A stretch of 64,000 bases of DNA from DASQUK01 sp035697145 (GTDB lineage Bacteria; Actinomycetota; Acidimicrobiia; Acidimicrobiales; VFJN01), in assembly GCA_035697145.1 (NCBI GenBank), contig DASSDL010000142.1:1-64000 (forward strand), written 5' to 3'. Position numbers and translations under genes: made by a program. Of the stretch, positions 7,630-15,354 are shown piece by piece. How positions within the stretch are numbered: position 1 is the stretch's first letter; every line of letters begins with the position of its first letter. Under the pieces are notes generated by a model. It had not been told where the DNA came from, ran no database searches, and saw only the letters and a list, made by a program, of their open reading frames with translations.

Positions 7630-8421
7630 CTATCGCGGATCGGTGGCGGCTCGGACCCGTTCGACGACCTGAGCCAGCCGGGCGTGGTGAGAGCCGCGCC
7701 AGTAGATCTGCCCACACCCTTGGCACCGCTGGAACTCGTCGAAGTACCGGCGGGTGAGCGGCTCGAGGCGATCGATGACCTCGGCTTTGCCCACCGGCGC
7801 CAGCTCGCCGCCGCAACGGAGGCAGCGGGTGAACGGCGCCAGCCGGTTGGCCAGATCGAGCCGTTGCACCACTTCGGCGGCCTGCTCGACGGGGCGCTCG
7901 GCGTGCACGAAGAGGCCATGCGTCACGCGCCGGCGTTTGAGCAGGCCGCGGTCGCGGGTGAGCACGATCCGATGCTCGGATTCGCCGATGGCGGCGAGCA
8001 CCTCGTCGTCGAGGTCGTTCGACCAGCGGGCGTCGAAGCCCAGCAAGCGCAAGAGCCGGGCCAGACGCCCCAGGTGGACGTCGATCACGAAGCGGACGTC
8101 GCGCAACGGTTGGTGACGCAGCCGGTTGATGGCCCCGATGTCGAGCGTCTCGAACACCGGATAGACGGCGATCCGGTCGCCCGGCTGCGGGAGATGGGCA
8201 AAATCGACGGGCTCGCCGTTCACGAGGACGAGGTCGACCTCCGTATGGGGTACGCCGGCCGCCTCGATGACGTCCTTCACGGTCTGATGAGGCCGGAACG
8301 GCCGGCGCATGACGCCGCACCGCAACTCCGCCGGCACGAAGTCGTTCAGCTCCGCATAGACCCGAACGTCGACATGGCCGTGGACGCCTGGCGTCGACGC
8401 GAGCCTCGGGGTCCGCGGCAT
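7630..8421 (-). CDS. Mut7-C RNase-domain protein with N-terminal ubiquitin-like domain
   Basis: The start is taken as ATG 8421 (263 residues); a longer frame antisense to the cyclo-ligase is not credible. Residues about 15-95 resemble a ThiS/MoaD-like ubiquitin fold (VRVYAELNDFVP, then PGDRIAVYPVF). Residues about 105-255 form the Mut7-C PIN-like RNase domain with FVIDVHLGRLARLLRLLGFD and IVLTRDRGLL. A Cys4 zinc knuckle (CLRCGG and CQGCGQIYW) follows. Proteins of this architecture are widespread in actinobacteria and are predicted RNases of unknown target. It is convergent with the dehalogenase gene, with four bases between stops. Confidence 0.85.
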   Translation of the reverse strand: MPRTPRLASTPGVHGHVDVRVYAELNDFVPAELRCGVMRRPFRPHQTVKDVIEAAGVPHTEVDLVLVNGEPVDFAHLPQPGDRIAVYPVFETLDIGAINRLRHQPLRDVRFVIDVHLGRLARLLRLLGFDARWSNDLDDEVLAAIGESEHRIVLTRDRGLLKRRRVTHGLFVHAERPVEQAAEVVQRLDLANRLAPFTRCLRCGGELAPVGKAEVIDRLEPLTRRYFDEFQRCQGCGQIYWRGSHHARLAQVVERVRAATDPR

Positions 8422-8449
8422 CGCGCAAGGATGCCAGTCCGGCGCGGCG

Positions 8450-9208
8450 GTGGAGGCCCAGGCACGCCAGACTGGCCGAGTGCCCACCGACGGCGCGGTC
8501 GAGGATGCGAAGAACTCATGGCGCAGCCGCGTCTGGGCGGCGATGAGCGAGAAGCGTGTCGCCCGCTTCCCCGGCGCCCGTGGCCGCATCCCCAACTTCA
8601 TCGGCGCCGAGCGGGCCGCGGACCGCCTAGCCCACCTGGAAGCCTGGGAGCGCACCACGGCGCTCAAGTCGAACCCCGACCTCCCGCAGCTACCCGTGCG
8701 GGCGGCCGCGCTCGCCGCCGGCAAGCTCGTGGTCATGGCCGTGCCCCGGCTCCGCACGGCCGAGCCGTTCCTGCTGCTGGACCCCGCCGTCCTCGACGTC
8801 CCGCCTCGAAGGGCGGCGTCGATCACAGGGGCCGATCGCCACGGTCAGCCGCTCGGGGTGGACCTGGTGCCGTGCTTGGACCTCGTCGTCTGCGGATCGG
8901 TGTGCGTCAATCCGGAGGGGGTGCGCATCGGCAAGGGTGGCGGCTACAGCGACCTGGAGATGGCGCTCGGTATCGAGGACGGCTGGATCGACGACGACAC
9001 CGCGATCGCAACCACCGTCCACCCGATCCAGGTGGTCGACTCGGAGCTCCCGGAGACCGACCATGACTTCCGGGTCGACCTGATCGTCACGCCCGCCGAG
9101 GTGATCCACACCCCCCACGCGCGGCGCCCGCCCGGGATCCTGTGGGACCACCTTGACACGGAGAAGATCGACGCCGTGCCGGCGCTGGCGGCGCGGCGGG
9201 CGAGCTGA
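8450..9208 (+). CDS. 5-formyltetrahydrofolate cyclo-ligase family protein (MTHFSD-like)
   Basis: The 252-residue product resembles the cyclo-ligase domain protein subfamily. It has an N-terminal SWRSRVWAAM helix, the basic/Gly-rich ARFPGARGRIPNF, a substrate-site strand LVVCGSVCVN, and the phosphate-binding motif GVRIGKGGGYSDLE. The classical enzyme converts 5-formyl-THF to 5,10-methenyl-THF using ATP. This longer subfamily has not been clearly assigned, so it may act on another substrate. The start is uncertain: GTG 8450 gives the full length, GTG 8480 a 242-residue form, and neither has a strong ribosome binding site. It is divergent from the Mut7-C gene, only 28 bases apart. Confidence 0.75.
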   Translation: MEAQARQTGRVPTDGAVEDAKNSWRSRVWAAMSEKRVARFPGARGRIPNFIGAERAADRLAHLEAWERTTALKSNPDLPQLPVRAAALAAGKLVVMAVPRLRTAEPFLLLDPAVLDVPPRRAASITGADRHGQPLGVDLVPCLDLVVCGSVCVNPEGVRIGKGGGYSDLEMALGIEDGWIDDDTAIATTVHPIQVVDSELPETDHDFRVDLIVTPAEVIHTPHARRPPGILWDHLDTEKIDAVPALAARRAS

Positions 9209-10369
9209 TCATCGGACCAGCCGGAAGAACGACCGGACCTCTTCGACGAAGAGCCCGGGTTGCTCGAAGGCGGCGAAGTGCCCGCCGCGGTCGAGCTCGT
9301 TCCAGTAGCGAATGTCGGTGAACCGCCGCTCGGCCCAGCGGCGGGAGACCCGTGGGATCTCCTTCGGGAAGATCGAGCAGCCGGCCGGCACGTCGACGGT
9401 GTCGCGGGTCGAGCGGCTGAATCGCTCCGACACCTGCTTGAAGCTCTCCCAGTACAGGCGGGCCGACGAGGCGCCCGTGCCGGGAAGCCAATAGAGCATC
9501 ACGCTGTCGAGGAGCTCGTCGCGCCCGAGGACGTTCTCGGGATGGCCGCCGGAGTCGGTCCAGGCCTGGAACTTCTCCACGATCCAGGCACACAGGGCCA
9601 CCGGGGAGTCAACCAGCCCGTAGCCCAGGGTCTGCGGCCGGGTCGCCTGCTCGATGGCGTAGCCCGACTCGGATTCCTGGGCCCGCTCGAGGTCGGCGAG
9701 CGCCGCCCGTTCGGCAGCGGTGAGATCGTCGAACGTCGCCGCGTCGGGGGCCGCCAGCGGCGGGACGAGGTGGATGCCGACCACGTGGGCGGGATCCTGC
9801 TGGCCGATGCTGGCGGTGATGCTCGTCCCCCAGTCGTGGCCCTGGGCGCCGTAGCGGTCGTAGCCCAGCCGGGCCATCAGCCGAACCCAGGCCCCGGCGA
9901 TCCGCTCGACGTTCCAGCCCCGCTGCGCCGGCCGGTCGCTGAAGCCGTAGCCGGGAAGCGAAGGGCACGCCACGTGGAAGGCATCGGCGGCATCGCCACC
10001 GTGGGCTGTCGGGTCGGTGAGGGGCCCGATCACCTTCAGGAACTCGACGATCGAACCGGGCCAGCCGTGTGTCATAACGAGTGGAAGCGCGTCGGGATAC
10101 CGCGAGCGGATGTGGACGAAGTGGATCGCCAGCCCGTCGATCTCGGTTCGGAACTGAGGCAGGGCGTTCAGCCGCGCCTCGGTCGCCCGCCAGTCGTACC
10201 CGTCCGCCCAGTGGGCACACAGCTCTCGCATGTAGGCGAGTGGCACTCCCTGCGACCAGTCCTCGACGGTCTCGCCCTCCGGCCAACGGGTGCGCGCCAA
10301 CCGCTCACGGAGGTCCCGCAGGTCGGTGTCCGGGATCTGGACGCGGAACGGGATCAGGTCGTCGGGCAT
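9209..10369 (-). CDS. Epoxide hydrolase with EHN N-terminal domain
   Basis: The 386-residue protein starts at ATG 10369 with MPDDLIPFRVQIPDTDL, the typical beginning of microsomal-type (EHN) epoxide hydrolases. The N-terminal EHN region runs to about residue 100. It is followed by THGWPGSIVEF (oxyanion loop), PSLPGYGFSDRP, the nucleophile elbow GHDWGTS with Asp, and a C-terminal GGHFAAFEQP containing the catalytic His. Such enzymes open epoxides to trans-diols in degradation of xenobiotics, terpenes or juvenile-hormone-like compounds. It ends one base after the convergent cyclo-ligase stop. It adds a third Asp-nucleophile hydrolase to this 7-kb segment. Confidence 0.9.
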   Translation of the reverse strand: MPDDLIPFRVQIPDTDLRDLRERLARTRWPEGETVEDWSQGVPLAYMRELCAHWADGYDWRATEARLNALPQFRTEIDGLAIHFVHIRSRYPDALPLVMTHGWPGSIVEFLKVIGPLTDPTAHGGDAADAFHVACPSLPGYGFSDRPAQRGWNVERIAGAWVRLMARLGYDRYGAQGHDWGTSITASIGQQDPAHVVGIHLVPPLAAPDAATFDDLTAAERAALADLERAQESESGYAIEQATRPQTLGYGLVDSPVALCAWIVEKFQAWTDSGGHPENVLGRDELLDSVMLYWLPGTGASSARLYWESFKQVSERFSRSTRDTVDVPAGCSIFPKEIPRVSRRWAERRFTDIRYWNELDRGGHFAAFEQPGLFVEEVRSFFRLVR

Positions 10370-10436
10370 CGCTCGTGGGCGCTCAGCAGCGTCTTGACCC
10401 GATCGAGGACACCATCTACGCCCGCGCCGTGCAGCG

Positions 10437-11798
10437 TCATGGCACGTCGTGAGGCGGGCCCTGGCTGTCGAACCTCCTGGTGCCCTTGGCCTCGTAGAGC
10501 GCTCGGTCCGCGTCCTGCATGACGTCGGGTGGCCTTCCCGTGGCCAGGCCACTGCTGGCCCCGACCGAAACCGTCAGGTTGCCGAGCTGGATCGGGCTCG
10601 CGATCGAGTCGACGACTCGGCGCATCGAGCGGACCATGCCCTCGGCTGCCGTGCCGGCGGCGAAGACTACGGCGAACTCGTCACCACCGAGCCGGACGAC
10701 GAGGTCGTCCTGGCGCACGGCCCCGACGATCCGCTGGGCCACCACCTGGAGGACCGCGTCGCCCGCCTCGTGGCCGTGGGTGTCGTTGACCAACTTGAAT
10801 CCGTCGAGATCGATGATCGCCACCGTCAGCGGATCAGTCGACGCGTCGAAGCGCACCCGCAGGGCCGACCGGTTCGCCACCCGCGTGAGCGGGTCGGTGA
10901 GTGCCTCGTGGCGCAGGGCGTCGCGACGGCGTTGCTCGCCGATCACCAATCCCGCCAGGCGCTCGGCCTGCCGGACGCCGGTCTCGTTGGTGATGTTCGG
11001 CTCGGCTGCGATCCGCACCCAGACGACCAGGCAGCCGATCACCTCGTCGGCGGCGACGTCGCAGAGGGGAAGCACCCAGGTGGACCGGAACCCCGCGTCA
11101 CGCGCTCGGACGGCCAGGTCGTCGGGGAACCCGGCGTGATCCAGCGTCGTGCGAGCCCGGCCATCGGCCAACGTATCGCGCCACCAGCGGTCGTCGACGC
11201 TCAGTCGCTCCGCCGGCGTGCCTGCCGATGCAGCGATCACCGGATGCCCCTGGCGGATGGTGACCACCGCCGCCGACCCCAGGTAATCGGGCACGAGGCC
11301 GGCGCAGGCGGCGAGCACCTCCCGTAGCGGCGCGTCGGCAACCAGCAGGTCGACGACACGACCGACCCCCTCGACCTCGCCGCCGACCCGCCGCACGATG
11401 GCCACGAGCCCGTTCACCACCGGGTCGTCGAGGAGGTTGATGACCAACGACTCCAGTGCCACCCAGCCGCCGTCGGGACGCTCGACCCGGAATCGGAGCG
11501 GCTCGACGACGCGCAGGCAGGGCGCGTCCGCCGGCGCCGCGGCCTTCGCCTGGGCGAGACCGTGCAGCAGGCGAGGGACGTCGTCGGGGTGGACCCTAGT
11601 GAGCGCCTTCTCACTCATCGCTGTGGCGGGATCGTCGCCCACGACCCAGGCGACCGAGCGGCTCACCCAGAGGTTCCGCAAGTCCTCACTGATCAACGCC
11701 ACCACGGTCGATGGCGAGGTGTCCAAGGCCCGCACCAATCGCGCCGCGATGTCGGCGGACACGCCGCCCGGTCCGCCCGGATCCGGCCCCATCGTCAT
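10437..11798 (-). CDS. PAS-GAF-GGDEF diguanylate cyclase
   Basis: I take ATG 11798 as the start (453 residues); a second ATG lies six bases further in. Order of domains: PAS-like sensor about 20-135, GAF about 150-280, GGDEF about 290-445. The active-site motif RLGGDEFAVVF is intact. The inhibitory site RQDD lies exactly five residues before GGDEF, so product inhibition by c-di-GMP is expected. No EAL domain and no membrane segment, so it is a soluble cyclase that makes c-di-GMP from two GTP in response to an unknown signal. It is 107 bases downstream of the acyl-CoA ligase gene in the same orientation and might be read from the same transcript. Confidence 0.9.
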   Translation of the reverse strand: MTMGPDPGGPGGVSADIAARLVRALDTSPSTVVALISEDLRNLWVSRSVAWVVGDDPATAMSEKALTRVHPDDVPRLLHGLAQAKAAAPADAPCLRVVEPLRFRVERPDGGWVALESLVINLLDDPVVNGLVAIVRRVGGEVEGVGRVVDLLVADAPLREVLAACAGLVPDYLGSAAVVTIRQGHPVIAASAGTPAERLSVDDRWWRDTLADGRARTTLDHAGFPDDLAVRARDAGFRSTWVLPLCDVAADEVIGCLVVWVRIAAEPNITNETGVRQAERLAGLVIGEQRRRDALRHEALTDPLTRVANRSALRVRFDASTDPLTVAIIDLDGFKLVNDTHGHEAGDAVLQVVAQRIVGAVRQDDLVVRLGGDEFAVVFAAGTAAEGMVRSMRRVVDSIASPIQLGNLTVSVGASSGLATGRPPDVMQDADRALYEAKGTRRFDSQGPPHDVP

Positions 11799-11905
11799 GA
11801 GACCTGCACGATACGTCGTGGAACCGCCGCCGGCCGCCAGACCCGTGCTGCGACGCGCGTCGTTCCGGATGGCCCACCCTCGGGCTCGATCGAGGTCGGT
11901 CGCGG

Positions 11906-13417
11906 TCAACTGACCAGCGCAGCGCGCACGACTTTGCCGAGGGCGTTGCGGGGTAGCTCGTCGACAAAGCGCACCTCCCGGGGCCGCTTGTAGGGGGCGA
12001 GCCGCTCCGCGGCCCACGCCAGCAACTCCCCGGCATCGGCGGTGTCGGCGGCGACGACGCAGGCGACGACCCGTTCACCCCACTCCCGGTCGGGCACACC
12101 CACGACTGCGACGTCGGCGACACCCGGGTGGTCGCGCAGCACGTCCTCCACGTCGCGGGGGTAGACGTTGAAGCCCCCGGTGATGATCAGCTCCTTCGAG
12201 CGACCGACGATGCGCAGGTAGCCGTCGGGGTCGGCCCGGCCCAGGTCGCCGGTCCGAAACCAGGCGTCGGTGGTGAAGGCGTCGGTGGTGAAGGCGTCGG
12301 CACCGACGCCACCGAGGTACCCGGCGAACACGTTCGGCCCTCGCACCAGGATCTCCCCGGCCGGCTCGCCGGCCCCGTCGCGCTCCTCGAGGCGAACCTC
12401 GACCCCGGGCAGCGCCAACCCCACCGATCCGGCCCGGCGGTCGCCGTCGTAGGGGTTGGATACGAGCATGCCGGTTTCGGTCATCCCGTAGCGCTCGATC
12501 ACGGGTGAACCGATGCTGGCCTCCAGTGCGGCGAAGGTCGAGGGGTCGAGCGGCGCCGACCCTGACACGCACAGGCGCAGCGCGGCCAGCTCGGCGACCC
12601 GGGGGCTGGCGGCGAGACGGACCCACATCGTCGGCACACCGAACATCAGGGTGGCCCGGGTGGCGGCGATGGCGTCGAGCACGGCGTCGGCCTCGAACCG
12701 CGGCAGGATGACCGCCGACGCGCCGGCCAGCAGGGTGCCGTGCAGTCCCACACCGAGGCCGTGCACGTGGAAGAGCGGCAGAGCCAGCAGCAGGCGATCG
12801 CCCGGGGTCCAGCGCCAGGCCACCTCGATCGCCGCTGACGTGGCCAGCAGGTTGGCGTGGCTCAGTGGCACGCCCTTCGGGGTGCCGGTGGTGCCGGAGG
12901 TGAACACCAGCAACGCCGTGTCGTCCGGTCCCGCGACGTCGAGGTCGGGCACCCTACCCCCCGGGAGATCGACGGCGACGCCGGTGGAGGGCACCCCGGG
13001 GAGCCGTCCGGGATCGTCCAGCACCGCCAGCGCCGGGTTGGCGGCGGCCGCCACCGCGCCGATCTCGGTGGGCCCGAACGCGGTGTTGACGGGAACCACG
13101 ACCAACCCCAGGCGCAGGGCGGCGATGTGGGCCACGGCCAGGTCGACGGACGCGGTGGCGCTGACCAACACCCGGTCGCCCGCAGCCAGTCCGGCCGCTG
13201 CGAACCGGGCCGCGACCACCGCGGTCCGTTCCTCGAGCTCGGCGGCGCTTCGCCAGCGCCCGTCGGGACCGACGAGCGTCGGGGCGCCCGGGGCGCCCGC
13301 CCAACGCGCCGCCCAGGCGCGGGGCAGCGTGCCGGCGGCGACGAGATCGGAGGCGGTGCCCGAAAAGCCGTGCCCTCGCCAGGCGTCGGCGGCTGCCATC
13401 ACCTCGCCGGCGGTCAC
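11906..13417 (-). CDS. AMP-forming acyl-CoA synthetase, malonyl-CoA synthetase (MatB)-like
   Basis: This 503-residue ANL-superfamily ligase has the P-loop TSGTTGTPKG (about 170), LPLFHVHGL, FGVPTMW, IERYGMTETGM, the FRTGDLG hinge region and the C-terminal catalytic Lys in LPRNALGKVVR. The segments LPLFHVHGL, MLFGVPTMW and ERYGMTET followed by an RAGSVGLALPGVEVRL stretch are close to malonyl-CoA synthetases, although medium-chain ligases look similar. It would activate malonate (or another short acid) with ATP and CoA. The GTG start overlaps the hyuB stop (GTGA). An in-frame duplication of five residues (DAFTT twice) lies just before the FRTGDLG motif. As last enzyme of the operon it would send the carbon product into central metabolism. 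Confidence 0.8.
   Translation of the reverse strand: MTAGEVMAAADAWRGHGFSGTASDLVAAGTLPRAWAARWAGAPGAPTLVGPDGRWRSAAELEERTAVVAARFAAAGLAAGDRVLVSATASVDLAVAHIAALRLGLVVVPVNTAFGPTEIGAVAAAANPALAVLDDPGRLPGVPSTGVAVDLPGGRVPDLDVAGPDDTALLVFTSGTTGTPKGVPLSHANLLATSAAIEVAWRWTPGDRLLLALPLFHVHGLGVGLHGTLLAGASAVILPRFEADAVLDAIAATRATLMFGVPTMWVRLAASPRVAELAALRLCVSGSAPLDPSTFAALEASIGSPVIERYGMTETGMLVSNPYDGDRRAGSVGLALPGVEVRLEERDGAGEPAGEILVRGPNVFAGYLGGVGADAFTTDAFTTDAWFRTGDLGRADPDGYLRIVGRSKELIITGGFNVYPRDVEDVLRDHPGVADVAVVGVPDREWGERVVACVVAADTADAGELLAWAAERLAPYKRPREVRFVDELPRNALGKVVRAALVS
12263..12292. repeat. Exact 15-bp tandem duplication in the acyl-CoA ligase gene
   Basis: GGCGTCGGTGGTGAA occurs twice in tandem (12263-12277, 12278-12292) and is followed by another eight matching bases. 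It duplicates five residues in frame, so the ligase stays open. Confidence 0.9.
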
Positions 13418-15354
13418 CCGGACTCCCCTCCCGCCGGCGGAGCGAACGCGTCGGCCTCGTCCACCTCGGCGTGAGTGGCGCCGCCGGCGAGGACGGGATA
13501 GCCAGGGCCGCGGTCGAACATCGTGGGCCGACCGCGCCCGGCGGTGAGACTGGCCCGGAGCTCGGTGGTGGCCGCGACGTCCACCACAGCGTCAGCTTCG
13601 TCGCCCGTGAACACCACGCCGTAGTCGTCCCGGGCCGCCGCCGCACTCACCTTGCCCTGGACCACGTCGACAGCCACCTGGCCGGCGTTGCGCTCGAGCG
13701 GGTCGCCCCAGCCGCCGCCGCCCGTCGTCTCGATGCGGATCACCTCGCCGGCGGTGACCGGCTCCCAGTCGCACAGCCCGGGCATCACCCGCTGGGCGGG
13801 CCCACCGGGGTCGATGGTGACGCGGAACGGCGTGCCGGCCCGGCCGCCCCGCACGCCCCAGCACGACAGGATGGAGCGGTCGGCGACCGACATGAAGCTG
13901 GCGTCGTGGAGCACCCGGATCTCCTTGCGGTAGCCGAGCCCACCCCGGAAGGTGCCGGCGCCACCCGAGTCGGTGGCCAGGGCCAGGGTCTCGACCCGCA
14001 CGGGGAACCGGGTCTCCACGAACTCGACCGGCAGGTTGCGCGACTCGGGCACCACGTGGATGGTGTCGCTGCCGTCCGCGTAGTAACGGCCGCCGGAGCC
14101 GCCACCGAGGATCTCGCGGTTGAGGTACCAGCGACCGTCGGCGTCGTGGCCCGAGATGCCGGTGTAGCGGATCGTCTCCTGGTCGGCGGGCATGTAGCCG
14201 TCGACCGCCTTGGCGATCACCCCGGCGAGCACGCCCAGCAGCCGCAGGATCACGAAGGTCCGCGCGTTGGTCGGTGCCGGGAACTCGGGCGTCACCAGGC
14301 TGCCGGGCGGCGGGAAGCGGATGTCGATCAGCTCGACCACACCCTCGTTGACATCGAGCTGGGCCATGCGCTCGGGTGTGTCGGCCAGGTTTCGCAGGAT
14401 CGGGGCCAGCCACTTCTTCAGGAAGTTGCCGTCGGCGTAGTTGCCGGCGTGGTTGATGGGGCCCTTGGCCTGGGGGCTCGTGCCGGTGAGGTCGAGCAGC
14501 AGCTTGTCGGCCGTCTTGGTGAGCGTGATGCGCTGGCGGTGCAACCGGGGCTCGTCGACGCCGTCGTGCTCGGCGTAGTCCTCCCACGTCCAGGTGCCGT
14601 CGGGGATCTTGGCGAGCAGCTCGCGGCGGAACGTCTCGGCGCACGATGCCACGATGGCGTCGAAGCAGGCCTCGACCGCCGGGCGGCCGTACCGGGCGAA
14701 CAGGTCGGCCAGCCGGGCGGCGCCCATGAGGCACGCCGAGCACTCGGCGTCCAGGTCGCCGGCGATCGAGTCGGGCATGCGCGAGTTGCGGGTGAGGATG
14801 CGGATGACGCCGTCGTTGGGTACGCCGGCGCCGTAGAGCTTCACCGGTGGCACCATGAGCCCTTCCTCGAACACCGAGGTGGCGTGCGACGGCATCGAGC
14901 CCGGTACCGACCCTCCGATGTCGTCGTGGTGGCCGAACGCCTGGACGAACGCAACCACCACGTCTCCATCGAAGACCGGCACAGTGACACACAGGTCGGG
15001 CAGGTGGCCGATGCCACCCTCGGACAGGTAAACGTCGTTGTGGAAATACACGTCGCCCGGCCGCATGGCGTCGACCGGGAAGTCGCGCACCACCGGGTGC
15101 ACCAGGGCGGAGTACGAGCGCCCGGTCAGCTTGCGAAGCCGCCGGTCGTGGATCCCGGCCCGGAAGTCGTGCTGGTCGCGGATCATCGGCGAGCGTGATG
15201 TGCGGCCGATCTGGTCCTCCACTTCGGCCTCGATCGACGCCAGCGTCCCTTCGACGATCTCGAGCAGCACAGGCTCGACGTCGGTCAAACTCGTTCTGGG
15301 CGTAGCCGTGCGGTCATGCGCCGAACAGCTACGACCAGTTGGCGTGGTGGTCAC
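13414..15354 (-). CDS. hyuB: Hydantoinase/oxoprolinase B subunit
   Basis: The 646-residue reading from GTG 15354 overlaps the hyuA stop by four bases (GTGA). A TTG at 15288 would begin exactly at the conserved domain (TDVEPVLLEIVEGTL) and is the alternative. Family motifs are clear: IRDQHDFRAGIHD, GDVYFHNDVYLSEGGIGHLPD, FGHHDDIGGSVPGSMPS, a Gly-rich LGGGSGGRYY and the C-terminal IETTGGGGWGDPLER. HyuB pairs with HyuA for ATP-dependent hydrolysis of cyclic imides/lactams such as hydantoins, N-methylhydantoin or 5-oxoproline. In this operon a cyclic ureide or its product is the likely substrate, but this is inference. The upstream half of the open frame (to 16974) is only a shadow over hyuA. Confidence 0.9.
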   Translation of the reverse strand: MTTTPTGRSCSAHDRTATPRTSLTDVEPVLLEIVEGTLASIEAEVEDQIGRTSRSPMIRDQHDFRAGIHDRRLRKLTGRSYSALVHPVVRDFPVDAMRPGDVYFHNDVYLSEGGIGHLPDLCVTVPVFDGDVVVAFVQAFGHHDDIGGSVPGSMPSHATSVFEEGLMVPPVKLYGAGVPNDGVIRILTRNSRMPDSIAGDLDAECSACLMGAARLADLFARYGRPAVEACFDAIVASCAETFRRELLAKIPDGTWTWEDYAEHDGVDEPRLHRQRITLTKTADKLLLDLTGTSPQAKGPINHAGNYADGNFLKKWLAPILRNLADTPERMAQLDVNEGVVELIDIRFPPPGSLVTPEFPAPTNARTFVILRLLGVLAGVIAKAVDGYMPADQETIRYTGISGHDADGRWYLNREILGGGSGGRYYADGSDTIHVVPESRNLPVEFVETRFPVRVETLALATDSGGAGTFRGGLGYRKEIRVLHDASFMSVADRSILSCWGVRGGRAGTPFRVTIDPGGPAQRVMPGLCDWEPVTAGEVIRIETTGGGGWGDPLERNAGQVAVDVVQGKVSAAAARDDYGVVFTGDEADAVVDVAATTELRASLTAGRGRPTMFDRGPGYPVLAGGATHAEVDEADAFAPPAGGESG

